Assembly: GCA_039034015.1 (NCBI GenBank)
Contig: JBCCBM010000003.1
Coordinates: forward strand, 124,001 to 188,000
Origin: Acuticoccus sp039034015
Lineage (GTDB): Bacteria > Pseudomonadota > Alphaproteobacteria > Rhizobiales > Amorphaceae
Direction: 5' to 3'
Length of the DNA: 64,000 nucleotides
In this document: positions 24,442 through 33,130 of the stretch, one piece after another
Position numbering within the stretch: the first letter of the stretch is position 1
Layout: each line of letters opens with the position of its first letter
Notes under the pieces: model-generated
Told to the model about the DNA's origin: nothing
Seen by the model: the letters and a program-made list of their open reading frames with translations, nothing else
The model's database searches: none
Made by a program: the position numbers and the translations under genes

Positions 24442-25791
24442 ATGGCGAACGCTGGCGTTTCGGTGCCCCGCTCGGTGGAGGGGGCGTCTGACGAGTGGGT
24501 CGCGCTCTCAGGCGCTGTGATGCGGCATGGCCGGGACGTGGCGGACAAGCTCGGCGCGCTGATGGCCAAAACGCCCGACGCACCGGCAGCGCTCGGGGCA
24601 AAGGGGCTCGCGATGCTCCTCCTTGGCCGGCGCGAAAATTATGAGATTGCGGTGGCGTGCGCGGCCCACGCCCGGGATGTGATGGACGGCGCCACCAACC
24701 ACGACCGCGCCTATGTGAACGCCCTGTCTGCCTTTTTGGACGGCCAGCCGTCTGAGGCCGCGTCAATGTTTGATGCCGCGCTCCAGCGCCATCCGGGGGA
24801 TGCGTTTGCGCTCAAATTCGCCCAGGCGATCCGCTTTTTGTATGGCGATTCGGCCGGGATGCGCGTGTCGGCCGACGCTGCCGCGCCCCTCTTTTCGGAC
24901 GATCACCCCCACGCGGGCTATGTTTATGGTTGCCACGCGTTTGCCTGTGAGGAAACGGGCGACCTGGCGCTGGCCGAGAAAAAAGGCCGGCACGGGCTCA
25001 CGCTCGCCAAGGATGATGCCTGGGGGCTCCACGCGGTTGCCCATGTGCACGAGATGCGCGGGCACGCCAAGGCCGGGCGCGATTGGCTGACGGGGCGGGA
25101 GAGCGTCTTTGCCGGCTGCTCGAATTTTGCCCACCACATTTGGTGGCACAGTGCCCTTTTCGAGCTCGACCTTGGCCACATCGACGCCGTTCTCGACCTT
25201 TACGACACGCGCATTCGCGCCGAGCCCACGGACGACTATCGCGATGTGGCAAACGCTGTGTCGATCCTGATGCGGGTGGAGAGCGAGGGGGTCGATGTGG
25301 GCACCCGCTGGCGGGAGCTTGCCGAGATTGCCGAGCGGCGCTTGGAGGATGGATGCATCGTCTTTGCCGACCTTCACTATTTGATGGCGCTGCTCGCCGA
25401 TGATCGGGAGGAGCCCGCGAACCGCCTCATTGCCCGCCTTTCGGCCGCCAACGATGGGTCTGAATTTGGCGCGGTGGCGGCGGGCCCCGGGGCAAGCGCG
25501 GCGGACGGGCTTGCAGCGCTTCGCCGAGGTGACCCGGAACGCGCCCACGATGCCCTTTTCAACGCCAGCCGGCGCCTATGGCAGATCGGCGGGAGCCACG
25601 CCCAGCGCGATGTCTTTGTGCGCGCCACCATCGATGCCGCGCTTTCGGCGGGGCGGGGGGAGGAGGCGCGCCGCCTCATCACCGAGCGGGCGCGGCGCCG
25701 CGGCTCGTTCGACGGCTATGCCATGGCGCGGCTTAAGCGCTGCGGCCCGCCCATCGTCAACGCCCCCGACGCGACGGCCGCCGCGTTCTGA
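24442..25791 (+). CDS. tetratricopeptide repeat protein (TTC38-like)
   Basis: A 449-residue soluble helical-repeat protein resembling the TPR family of eukaryotic TTC38 and actinobacterial StaR-like proteins. Recognisable sections are AYVNALSAFLDGQPSEAASM, HAGYVYGCHAFACEETGDL, AWGLHAVAHVHEMRGHAKAG and NFAHHIWWHSALFELDLGHI. I chose the ATG at 24442 because GGAGG lies 7 bases before it; an in-frame ATG at 24409 and an upstream TTG/ATG at 24292 lack one. No signal peptide with this start. It stands between the YeeE-type gene (divergent) and the OpgC gene. Function unknown. Confidence 0.83.
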   Translation: MANAGVSVPRSVEGASDEWVALSGAVMRHGRDVADKLGALMAKTPDAPAALGAKGLAMLLLGRRENYEIAVACAAHARDVMDGATNHDRAYVNALSAFLDGQPSEAASMFDAALQRHPGDAFALKFAQAIRFLYGDSAGMRVSADAAAPLFSDDHPHAGYVYGCHAFACEETGDLALAEKKGRHGLTLAKDDAWGLHAVAHVHEMRGHAKAGRDWLTGRESVFAGCSNFAHHIWWHSALFELDLGHIDAVLDLYDTRIRAEPTDDYRDVANAVSILMRVESEGVDVGTRWRELAEIAERRLEDGCIVFADLHYLMALLADDREEPANRLIARLSAANDGSEFGAVAAGPGASAADGLAALRRGDPERAHDALFNASRRLWQIGGSHAQRDVFVRATIDAALSAGRGEEARRLITERARRRGSFDGYAMARLKRCGPPIVNAPDATAAAF

Positions 25792-25849
25792 CGGTGGCCT
25801 CGCGGGCGCGCTGCAATATGTCTCACCGCGCACCTGAAGGGGACGCCAC

Positions 25850-27049
25850 TTGAACCCGACACAGCTCCCCCAACCGCCCGCAAAGAAGCCGCGCGATCTG
25901 CGGCTCGACTTCTTCCGCGGCCTTGGCATGTTCATCATCTTCATCGCCCATGTGCCGGGCAATTGGTGGACACGGTGGATCCCGGCCCGGTTCGGCGCGT
26001 CGGATGCCACGGAGATCTTTGTGTTCTGCTCCGGGATGGCGTCGGCCATCGCGTTCGGCGCCGTCTTCCGCGATCGCTCCTGGTGGTTGGGGACGGCGCG
26101 GGTCGCCTACCGTTGCTGGCAGGTTTACTGGGCGCACATTGCGCTGTTTTTGGTCACCGTGATGATGCTCGTCGTGTTCGACCAGCTGAACGGGGCGATT
26201 TACTATACCAACCGGCTTTACGTGCGCCCCTTCTTCGATGACACGGGCGCGCACCTCGTGGCGCTCATGAGCCTCAACTACGTGCCCAACTATTTTGACA
26301 TCTTGCCCATGTACCTGGTGCTGTTGGCCTTGATGCCGATTGTGGCGGGCCTTGGCCTTCTGAATCGGTGGTACGCGATTTCGTTCGTGCTGATCCTGTG
26401 GGTGGCGGCGCAGTTTGATCTCATCCAGTTCGCGGCCGAAATTCGCGAGGGCAACGACCGGGAGTGGTTTTTCAACCCGTTTGGCTGGCAGCTCGTCTTC
26501 TTCACAGGGTTTGCGTTCATGATGGGGTGGCTGCCGGCGCCGCCTTTTCGCTGGTGGCTGGTGATCCTCTCCGTCGTGGTGCTTGTGGCCAACGTGGTGT
26601 TTGCCTCGCGGTTTTTCTGGCCGCACTATTCCTGGGTTTACGACGTGCGCGATGCCACGTGGCCGCTCTTTGAAAAGACGGACCAGGGCATTTGGCGGTT
26701 CACCCATTTTCTGGCGCTCGCCTACCTTTGTTATGTGGCGGCCGGGGAGGGCGGGCGGCGCCTTGCGGGCACGGGCCTTTGGGCCGCCTTCGTGCGCGTG
26801 GTGCGCAAGGTGGGCCAGCAGTCGCTGGCGATCTTCTTGACCGGGATGGTGCTCGCCCAAGCGGCCGGCGCGCTGCTTGATGTGACGGGGCGCACCTATC
26901 TCACCATGACCGTGGTGAACCTTTCCGGCTTTGTGATCTTGATTGCGACGGCCTACACCACCGCGTTTTTCAAGGCGCAGCCTTGGCGAAAAGCCCCGGT
27001 GCGGCGCGAGGCGGTGCCGGAGGGGGCGGGGGCGCCGCAGCGGGCCTGA
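25850..27049 (+). CDS. OpgC-domain membrane protein
   Basis: A 399-residue polytopic membrane protein of the OpgC/acyltransferase-3-like family. It starts with a cytoplasmic segment and RDLRLDFFRGLGMFIIFIAH, the conserved Arg-Leu-Asp-Phe-x-Arg-Gly motif, and has about ten helices with FGASDATEIFVFCSGMASA in the second. OpgC proteins add succinyl groups to periplasmic glucans, but many family members have other or unknown acceptors. TTG start at 25850 is supported by AAGGGG 7 bases upstream. It follows the TPR gene by 58 bases and may be cotranscribed. Confidence 0.88.
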   Translation: MNPTQLPQPPAKKPRDLRLDFFRGLGMFIIFIAHVPGNWWTRWIPARFGASDATEIFVFCSGMASAIAFGAVFRDRSWWLGTARVAYRCWQVYWAHIALFLVTVMMLVVFDQLNGAIYYTNRLYVRPFFDDTGAHLVALMSLNYVPNYFDILPMYLVLLALMPIVAGLGLLNRWYAISFVLILWVAAQFDLIQFAAEIREGNDREWFFNPFGWQLVFFTGFAFMMGWLPAPPFRWWLVILSVVVLVANVVFASRFFWPHYSWVYDVRDATWPLFEKTDQGIWRFTHFLALAYLCYVAAGEGGRRLAGTGLWAAFVRVVRKVGQQSLAIFLTGMVLAQAAGALLDVTGRTYLTMTVVNLSGFVILIATAYTTAFFKAQPWRKAPVRREAVPEGAGAPQRA

Positions 27050-27102
27050 CCCTTGCGGGCGCGCCCTGGGCAGGGTACCGGGGCCGCGACCAGACCGCTT
27101 CC

Positions 27103-27203
27103 CCGATGACCGTGCACGGTCATCGGATCAGGAACCGGTCCAGAAATTAGCGACGAGCAATTTTGCTTTCGAACGACCGTGTGCGGTCATTCGAAAATTG
27201 CTC
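27103..27203. repeat. two palindromes upstream of surE
   Basis: 27103-27126 is a perfect 24-base palindrome, CCGATGACCG-TGCA-CGGTCATCGG. 27155-27203 is a longer imperfect hairpin: GAGCAATTTT (27155-27164) pairs with AAAATTGCTC (27194-27203), and CGAACGACCG (27170-27179) pairs with CGGTCATTCG (27184-27193) with one mismatch, leaving a 5-base bulge. Both share the GACCG-N4-CGGTC core. Together they fill most of the 167-base gap before surE. They could be an intergenic repeat family or protein binding sites. Confidence 0.65.
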
Positions 27204-27216
27204 TAAGGGGTTTTCC

Positions 27217-27990
27217 ATGCGCATTTTGATCACCAACGACGACGGCGCCCGCGCCGACGGCATCAAGCTTTTGGAGCGGGTGGCCCGCACCATCACCGAT
27301 GACGTGTGGGTGGTGGCGCCCGAAACCGACCAGTCCGGCGTCAGCCACGCCATCAGCCTCCACGGCCCCTTGCGCGTCCACAAGGAGGACGACAAGCGCT
27401 ACTTTGTGAGCGGAACGCCGGCCGACTGCGTGGTGGTGGGGGTGTCGCATCTCCTCGACCCAAAGCCCGATCTCATTTTGTCGGGCGTGAACCATGGGAT
27501 GAATGCGGCCGATTCAATCCCCTATTCCGGCACCGTGGGCGCGGCGATGACGGGGCTGATGATGGGGATCCCGTCGATTGCGCTCAGCCAGTTTTTCCGC
27601 GGGCCCGTCACCCATTGGGAGACGGCCGAGGCCTACGCCAAACCGCTGATCGAGCGGCTTATGGCGGCCAAGTGGCACCGGCCCATCGCGCCCAACATCA
27701 ACTTCCCCGCCTGCCCGCCTGATGAGGTGGAGGGGATTGTGGTGTGCCGGCCGGCCTCCGGGCTCATCGATGGGGTGAATGTGGAGGAGCGCATTGACCG
27801 GCGCGGGCTCTCTTACTTCTGGCTCCAATTCACCCGGGCAAAGGACGCGGTGGAGGACCCTGACACCGACTATGCGCAGCTGAAGGCGAACAAGATCACC
27901 ATCACGCCGTTGCGCAACGATGCCCACGCCACCGGCGACTGGGAGGCGTTTGCCGATGCGCACGGCGACACGGTTGCGGTTGCGCTTTAG
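27217..27990 (+). CDS. surE: 5'/3'-nucleotidase SurE
   Basis: A 257-residue metal-dependent phosphatase acting on nucleoside monophosphates. Metal ligands are in the N-terminal ITNDDG, with the conserved Ser in DQSGVSHAIS, the loop SGTPADCV and Asn in SGVNHGMN; IPYSGTVGAAM is also typical. The ATG at 27217 has AAGGGG 6 bases upstream, directly after the second palindrome of the upstream gap. SurE often lies near stationary-phase genes in other bacteria; that context is absent here. The last 4 bases overlap the convergent acyltransferase gene. Confidence 0.95.
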   Translation: MRILITNDDGARADGIKLLERVARTITDDVWVVAPETDQSGVSHAISLHGPLRVHKEDDKRYFVSGTPADCVVVGVSHLLDPKPDLILSGVNHGMNAADSIPYSGTVGAAMTGLMMGIPSIALSQFFRGPVTHWETAEAYAKPLIERLMAAKWHRPIAPNINFPACPPDEVEGIVVCRPASGLIDGVNVEERIDRRGLSYFWLQFTRAKDAVEDPDTDYAQLKANKITITPLRNDAHATGDWEAFADAHGDTVAVAL

Positions 27991-28739
27991 TCCTGCGGAC
28001 GGGTGGCTTCGGCAACGAGGGCCGCGGTCTCGGTCTCGATGGCGTCGATGAGGCGGGCCTGGACGGTGTTGCGCGGTTCTCCGGCCGGGATGGGCGGGAG
28101 AAACGAGACCACGATGGTCCCGGGGTAGCGGGCAAAACTGTCGCGGGGCCAGAAGACGCCTGAGTTGAGCGCCACGGGGACGAGGGGCACCTTTAGTTTG
28201 TCGTAGAGGAAAAGGGTGCCGGGTTTATACTCCGGCGGGGCGCCCACCGCTTGGCGCGTCCCTTCCGGGAAGATGACGATCTGAAAGCCCTTCTCGATGC
28301 GGTCCTTGGCGTCCACCGCCAGCTGTTTGAGGGCAGCGGCGCCGGCGCTGCGGTCCACCGGGATCATGCCGTAGTGCTTGGCGTAGGCACCATAGAGCGG
28401 GATTTGGGCGAGCTCTTTTTTGATGATGATGGCGCCGCGGGGGAGCATGGGGACCAGCGCCAAGGTCTCAAACGCGGCCTGATGTTTGGAGGCGACAAGG
28501 GCGGGGCCCGTTGGGATGTTTTCGCGCCCGCGCAGCGCCACCCGCTGCCCGCACAAGACCCGCAGAAGCCAAAGGTCAGCGCTTGCCCAGGCGTGGAACA
28601 TCCACCGTGTGCGGTCCGGCGGCAGCAAAAACACCCACAGGAGTGGCAGCGTGATGGCGATGAAGAAGAGCGTGGCAAGGACGGAGTAGGCGCCGCCGCG
28701 CACGAGGGCGATGGCGTGGGCAAGGGGTGAGCGGGTCAT
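27987..28739 (-). CDS. 1-acyl-sn-glycerol-3-phosphate acyltransferase family protein
   Basis: A 250-residue PlsC-type lysophospholipid acyltransferase. Two N-terminal hydrophobic helices are followed by the catalytic motif KHQAAFET (His-x4-Glu), the substrate motif IPVDRSAG, and IFPEGTR and VPVALNSG. It would acylate lysophosphatidic acid at the inner membrane. The ATG at 28739 lies 4 bases after the ftsX stop, so it belongs to an ftsE-ftsX-plsC-like operon. The open frame extends upstream into ftsX but without support. Confidence 0.9.
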   Translation of the reverse strand: MTRSPLAHAIALVRGGAYSVLATLFFIAITLPLLWVFLLPPDRTRWMFHAWASADLWLLRVLCGQRVALRGRENIPTGPALVASKHQAAFETLALVPMLPRGAIIIKKELAQIPLYGAYAKHYGMIPVDRSAGAAALKQLAVDAKDRIEKGFQIVIFPEGTRQAVGAPPEYKPGTLFLYDKLKVPLVPVALNSGVFWPRDSFARYPGTIVVSFLPPIPAGEPRNTVQARLIDAIETETAALVAEATRPQD

Positions 28740-28743
28740 GGTC

Positions 28744-29892
28744 TCAAAGGCGTGACAGGTGGCGACGGACGGTGAGGTGGGCCGACAGCGCCACCACGAA
28801 CGCCACCACAATGGCAAGCCCGACGAGCGTCGCAAACCCCTTTGGCCCGATCCTGGGTGCGCCGAGCAGCGCCTCGGCCTGGGCCGACACCGCCCTTGCG
28901 CTCACAAAGGTGTAGGCCTCCAGCGCGCCGAAGAGCACCAGGCCCACCGAAACGCCAATGGCCGAGCCCCGCAGCGCAAGGCGGACAAAGCGGCGCCGAA
29001 AGGTGCGCTCGATAAAGCGGTCTTCGGCGCCGAGCGCCAGGAGCACGCCGACGGTTGTGGCGTTGCTGGCGATGGCGGCGCGGGTCGCAAAGATGATCGA
29101 GAGGACTGTTGCGCACAGCATCAGCGCGATGAGGGCGACGGCGCCTGTGGTGACGGTGCCCGCCATTTGCGAGAGCGTTTCGCTCCACCCGCCATGGTCA
29201 TCAAGGGTGGCGCCCTCGATGGCGGCGATTGTTTTGCGCAGCGCCGGAAGGTCGACAGGGCCGATGCGGGTGGCGGTCACCATGCGGGGGATGGGGAGGA
29301 GCGAAAGGTCAGTGGTTGTGCCGAGCCATGGTGTGAGGAGCGCCTCGGACTGATCGAGCGGCAAAATGGTGACCGCGTCGATGCCGGCGGTGCCCTCCAG
29401 CGCTGTCGCAACGCGTTGGAGGCGGGCGTTGGTGGCGGTGCCGTCAAGGGGGAGGACGGTGACGGTCACATCGTCGAGCACGGCGCGGCTCCACCGGTCG
29501 GCCGCCCCATCGATAATGAAGGCAGCGCCCACCAGGAGCGTGCACACGAAGGTCATGATGGCGATCACCGCTGTCAGCCCCCGCCCGGCGATTGTGTCTT
29601 TGGCGACGATCGCGCCCTCTTCCACCACCTCGGTGGGTTCGGCCTCTGGCGCGGGCGTCTCTTCGGGGGGCGGGGCGGGCGCGTCTTCGTTGCCCTGCCG
29701 GCGGGCCCTTGCGGTGCGTTTGATCTCGCGCCGGCGCTCAAACCGTTCCTCCCGGGTCGCGCTTGTGGGCGTGGGGTCGGCCGGGGGTGGCGGCGTGGCG
29801 GCCGGTGGTTGTGGCGGCGGGGCGGTGGCGGGCGCGTCCTTGTCGCTGGTGGCAAGGCGGCGCGGGCGGCGGGGGGCGGCGGGTTTTGCCAT
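28744..29892 (-). CDS. ftsX: cell-division ABC transporter permease FtsX
   Basis: A 382-residue permease of the FtsEX complex, which controls septal peptidoglycan hydrolases. Four membrane helices are visible: one at about residues 105-125 (TAVIAIMTFVCTLLVGAAFI), then three in the C-terminal third, with the periplasmic domain between the first two. An unusual feature is the N-terminal cytoplasmic extension of about 95 residues, rich in Pro, Ala and charged residues (APATAPPPQPP, EERFERRREIKRTARARRQG), probably disordered. The ATG overlaps the ftsE stop by one base (TGATG). Confidence 0.85.
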   Translation of the reverse strand: MAKPAAPRRPRRLATSDKDAPATAPPPQPPAATPPPPADPTPTSATREERFERRREIKRTARARRQGNEDAPAPPPEETPAPEAEPTEVVEEGAIVAKDTIAGRGLTAVIAIMTFVCTLLVGAAFIIDGAADRWSRAVLDDVTVTVLPLDGTATNARLQRVATALEGTAGIDAVTILPLDQSEALLTPWLGTTTDLSLLPIPRMVTATRIGPVDLPALRKTIAAIEGATLDDHGGWSETLSQMAGTVTTGAVALIALMLCATVLSIIFATRAAIASNATTVGVLLALGAEDRFIERTFRRRFVRLALRGSAIGVSVGLVLFGALEAYTFVSARAVSAQAEALLGAPRIGPKGFATLVGLAIVVAFVVALSAHLTVRRHLSRL

Positions 29893-30548
29893 CACCCGGT
29901 CTCCAGCTTGCCATCAAACAGGATGAGCCGTCGCGCGTCGATCTCGTTCATGAGGTTGATGTCGTGGGTCGCCACCACCACGGAGGTGCCCAGCTTGTTG
30001 AGTTCCAGAAAGAGCCGCATGAGGCGTTTGGCCATGGGTGGGTCAACATTGCCGGTGGGCTCGTCCGCCAAAAGCACATCGGGCTGGGTGACGAGGGCGC
30101 GGGCAATGGCCGCGCGCTGTTTTTCGCCCCCTGAGAGCACTGGGGGGAAGGCGTAGGCCTTTTGGGCAAGGCCCACCCAGCGCAAAAGTTCGAGCACATC
30201 GTCCCGGTAGGTTTCGACCGATCTGCCCTGGACGCGGAGGGGGAGCGCCACATTGTCGAAGGTCGACAGGTGGTCCAGCAGGCGAAAGTCTTGAAAGACG
30301 ACGCCGATCCTGCGGCGCATGCCGGGGAGTTCGGGGCGCTCCAAGAGGCTGACGTCGGCGCCAAACAGGCTCATGAACCCGCGTGTGGGGCGGAGCGAGA
30401 GCGAAAGGAGGCGCATGAGCGTTGTCTTTCCCGCGCCGGAGGGGCCGGTGAGGAACTGGAACGATTTTTGGGGGATCTCGAAGGAAAGATCCCGCAATAT
30501 TTCCGGACCGTTGCCGTAGCGCAGGCCCACATTGTCGAGCGCGATCAT
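29892..30548 (-). CDS. ftsE: cell-division ATP-binding protein FtsE
   Basis: A 218-residue ABC ATPase with intact motifs: Walker A TGPSGAGKTTLMRLL, signature LSGGEKQRAAIARAL, Walker B VLLADEPTGNVDP and the switch His in VATHDINL. It starts MIALDNVGLRYGNGPEIL, the usual FtsE start, and has GRRIGVVFQDFRLL (seen as RRRIGVVFQDFRLL) at the Q-loop. It energises FtsX at the inner membrane during division. First gene of the minus-strand ftsE-ftsX-acyltransferase operon; the region upstream is rich in palindromic repeats (30651-30945). Confidence 0.96.
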   Translation of the reverse strand: MIALDNVGLRYGNGPEILRDLSFEIPQKSFQFLTGPSGAGKTTLMRLLSLSLRPTRGFMSLFGADVSLLERPELPGMRRRIGVVFQDFRLLDHLSTFDNVALPLRVQGRSVETYRDDVLELLRWVGLAQKAYAFPPVLSGGEKQRAAIARALVTQPDVLLADEPTGNVDPPMAKRLMRLFLELNKLGTSVVVATHDINLMNEIDARRLILFDGKLETG

Positions 30549-30650
30549 GCCATCTGTCCGTGGTCTCGTTCGATCTTACACCACCCTTGGATTGTGGCAC
30601 ACGTCTGAACGCTCCTTCTGTGGACAGTCGCATGAGGGGGCCTCCGGCGA

Positions 30651-30767
30651 GCTTGGCCAACGGCCCATGGGCTGTTGGCCAACAGAAGAATCCGGGGCCC
30701 GCTCCAGGGCTTGCCCAACGGCCTTGGGCTGTTGGCCAACAAAGAATCCGGGGCCGGCCTCCGGCAG
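30651..30767. repeat. tandem pair of about 58-base palindromic repeats
   Basis: Two imperfect direct copies, about 30651-30709 and 30710-30767. Each has TTGSCCAACGGCC, GGGCTGTTGGCCAACA and AGAATCCGGGGCC in the same order. In copy 1 the sequence from TTGGCCAAC (30655) to GTTGGCCAA is itself a 30-base near-perfect palindrome with GCCC/GGGC at its centre. They lie in the non-coding stretch 30549-30940 between ftsE and the HAD gene. In 30549-30650 I see no feature. Confidence 0.7.
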
Positions 30768-30795
30768 GCTCCGGACCCACCAACAATCAGGGCCG

Positions 30796-30945
30796 CCTGA
30801 TCATCGGAACCGCCATCGCGCTTTTGCCCTGGCAACGACCGCGGGAGGGGTCAAGGGTGAAGGCTGCGCCCGCGCTTTGCGCGCCCTTGACCCCCCCCGC
30901 GGTCGTCGCTGATCAGGGCGCGCGACGGCGGCTCCGACGATCAGG
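30796..30945. repeat. nested long inverted repeat downstream of the HAD gene
   Basis: Outer arms 30796-30821 and 30920-30945 are 26 bases with three mismatches. Inner arms 30835-30857 and 30884-30906 are 23 bases with one mismatch, around a 26-base loop. On the plus strand each mismatch is A against C, so in a minus-strand transcript all four are U-G wobble pairs and the stem is unbroken within each arm. The right outer arm runs over the last codons and stop of the HAD gene. It could be a strong 3' hairpin of the HAD mRNA or a small mobile repeat. Confidence 0.75.
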
Positions 30946-31570
30946 CTCCTGCGGCGGGTTTTGTCTCAAAGTCGATGTGGCGCGCTCTGAGATCCGCGCG
31001 GAAGGTGGCCGGGTCGGTGTAAAGGACTGCGTCCCAACCGGCGGCTTGGGCGGCTGTGATGTTCGCTTTGGTGTCGTCGACGAAGAAGGTGCGGGACGGG
31101 TTTAGGGCGAAGGTCTCGGTGTGGTGAGCGTAGATTTTTGGGTCGGGCTTGATGAGGCCCACCTCGCCGGAGACGGTGGCGCCGCGGGGTTGGGTGAGGA
31201 CGGGGAACCGCCTTTTCGCCTCGGCGAACGTGTCTTGGTTGAAGTTTGTGAGGAGGGTGACGTCGTGGCCGGCTGCCACAAGAGCGGAAAGGATGTCTGG
31301 CGTTTCGGGGAGGGTGTGGGGGACCATCTCGTGCCAGTTCTTGCGATAGGCGCGGATGAGGTCGGCCTCCTCTGGGAATTTTGCGATCAAGACGGCCTCG
31401 CCCTCGGCGAATGTGCGGCCGCGGTCTTGCTCCTCGTTCCACGCGGGGGTGCACACATTGGCGAGGAACCAGGCGCGGCGCGCCGGGTCGGGGATGAGAT
31501 GGCGATAGGGGCGCTCCGGGTCCCAGTGGACGAGGACGCGGCCAACGTCGAAAACGATGTGGTCGATCAT
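30941..31570 (-). CDS. HAD-superfamily hydrolase (haloacid dehalogenase/epoxide hydrolase type)
   Basis: A 209-residue HAD hydrolase of the YihX-like subgroup. Motif I is IVFDVGRVLVHWD with the nucleophilic Asp; motif II is LLTNFN; the Lys is in GEVGLIKPDPKIY and motif IV acidic residues in FFVDDTKANITAA. A helical cap domain lies between motifs I and II. It probably dephosphorylates a sugar phosphate or similar small molecule. ATG at 31570 with AAAGG upstream; the longer upstream reading lies in the gap before glpK and is not supported. Divergent from glpK. Confidence 0.88.
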   Translation of the reverse strand: MIDHIVFDVGRVLVHWDPERPYRHLIPDPARRAWFLANVCTPAWNEEQDRGRTFAEGEAVLIAKFPEEADLIRAYRKNWHEMVPHTLPETPDILSALVAAGHDVTLLTNFNQDTFAEAKRRFPVLTQPRGATVSGEVGLIKPDPKIYAHHTETFALNPSRTFFVDDTKANITAAQAAGWDAVLYTDPATFRADLRARHIDFETKPAAGA

Positions 31571-31642
31571 GGGAACCTTTCGGTTTGACATTGGGCGGGT
31601 CGATAACGGAGCGTCCCGGCCCGTCAACGGAAAGATCACGCC

Positions 31643-33124
31643 ATGTCCGCCATCCTTGCCATCGACCAGGGCACCACCTCCACCCGCGCCATCGTCTTTT
31701 CCGGCGAACAGCGCATCCTGGGCGTTGGCCAGCAAGAGTTCACCCAGCATTACCCCCGCTCCGGCTGGGTGGAGCATGACCTTGAGGACATTTGGCGCAC
31801 CACGGTCGAGACGGTGCGCGAGGCCATCGCCGCGTCAGGCCTTGCGCCGAGCGAGATTGCGGCGATCGGCATCACCAACCAGCGCGAGACGGTGGCGGTG
31901 TGGGACGCCAAAAGCTTTGCGCCCGCGCACCGCGCCATCGTGTGGCAGGACCGGCGCACGGCGCAAATGTGCGAGGGGTTCCGGGCCGATGGCGCCGAGC
32001 CCATGGTGCGGGAGAAGACGGGGCTTTTGCTCGACCCTTATTTTTCCGGCACAAAGCTCTCGTGGCTTCTGCAAAATGTTGATGGGTTGCGCGCCAAGGC
32101 CGAGGCGGGCGCGGTGCGCTTTGGCACCATCGACACCTATTTGATCGCGCGGCTGACGGGGAGTTTCGTCACCGATGTGACGAACGCCTCGCGAACGCTG
32201 ATGTTCGACATCAAGGCCCGGCGGTGGGACGATGCGCTGTTGTCGATGCTCAACGTGCCGCGGGCGATGCTTGCCGAGGTGCGGGGGAATGCGGAGGAGT
32301 TTGGGGTGACGGACCCCGCGCTCTTTGGCGCCGCAATCCCCGTGCGCGGGGTGGCGGGGGACCAGCAGGCCGCCGTCATCGGCAATGCGTGTTTTGGCGA
32401 GGGGATGGTGAAATCCACCTACGGCACTGGCTGTTTTGCGCTTTTGAACACCGGGACGACCGCGGTGCCCTCCCAAAACCGGCTTCTCACCACCATCGCC
32501 TATGAGGTGGACGGGGTGATGACCTACGCGCTGGAGGGCGCGATTTTCATGGCGGGCGCGGCGGTGCAGTGGCTGCGCGATGGGCTCAAAATCATCGAGA
32601 GCGCGCCGCAGTCGGGCGCGTTGGCGGTGGAGGCGGACCCCAACCAGGCCGTGGTTTTGGTGCCGGCGTTTGTGGGGCTCGGCGCGCCCTATTGGGACGC
32701 GGAGGCGCGGGGGGCGATGTTCGGCCTCACCAGAGGGACGGGGCCGGCGGAGATTGCAAAGGCGACGCTTGAGGCGGTCGCGTTCCAGACGCTCGACCTT
32801 GTGGAGGCGATGCATAAGGACCGCGGCGGTGCCGGCGACACGGTGTTGCGGGTGGATGGCGGGATGGTTGCCTCCGACTATGCCATGCAGTGCCTGTCGG
32901 ACATTTTGGACGCGCCGGTGGACCGGCCGACGGTGGCGGAGACGACGGCGCTCGGGTCCGCGTGGCTTGCGGGCTATAAGAGCGGCGTGTGGCCCGATAT
33001 GGACGGTTTTGCCAAAACCTGGGCGCGGGACCGGCGCTTTTCGCCGGGGATGGCGGGCGATGTCCGGGCGGCGAAGATTGCGGCCTGGCGCGATGCGGTG
33101 TCGCGCACGCTCACCCACCGGTAG
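31643..33124 (+). CDS. glpK: glycerol kinase
   Basis: A 493-residue FGGY-family kinase, full length for GlpK. Visible signatures are AIDQGTTSTRAIVF (phosphate loop), QQEFTQHYPRSGWVEHD, GITNQRETVAVWD, WQDRRTA, KSTYGTGCFALLNTG, GLGAPYWDAEARGAMFGLTRG and LRVDGGMVASDYAMQ. It phosphorylates glycerol to glycerol-3-phosphate in the cytoplasm. No glycerol facilitator or glpD is adjacent; the next gene, 6 bases on, is an adenylate cyclase. A shared transcript with a cyclase is unusual. Confidence 0.97.
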   Translation: MSAILAIDQGTTSTRAIVFSGEQRILGVGQQEFTQHYPRSGWVEHDLEDIWRTTVETVREAIAASGLAPSEIAAIGITNQRETVAVWDAKSFAPAHRAIVWQDRRTAQMCEGFRADGAEPMVREKTGLLLDPYFSGTKLSWLLQNVDGLRAKAEAGAVRFGTIDTYLIARLTGSFVTDVTNASRTLMFDIKARRWDDALLSMLNVPRAMLAEVRGNAEEFGVTDPALFGAAIPVRGVAGDQQAAVIGNACFGEGMVKSTYGTGCFALLNTGTTAVPSQNRLLTTIAYEVDGVMTYALEGAIFMAGAAVQWLRDGLKIIESAPQSGALAVEADPNQAVVLVPAFVGLGAPYWDAEARGAMFGLTRGTGPAEIAKATLEAVAFQTLDLVEAMHKDRGGAGDTVLRVDGGMVASDYAMQCLSDILDAPVDRPTVAETTALGSAWLAGYKSGVWPDMDGFAKTWARDRRFSPGMAGDVRAAKIAAWRDAVSRTLTHR

Positions 33125-33130
33125 CGCCCC

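Noticed and set aside
30651..30767. CRISPR array
   Set aside because: Only two adjacent degenerate copies, no unique spacers of even length and no cas genes in the window.
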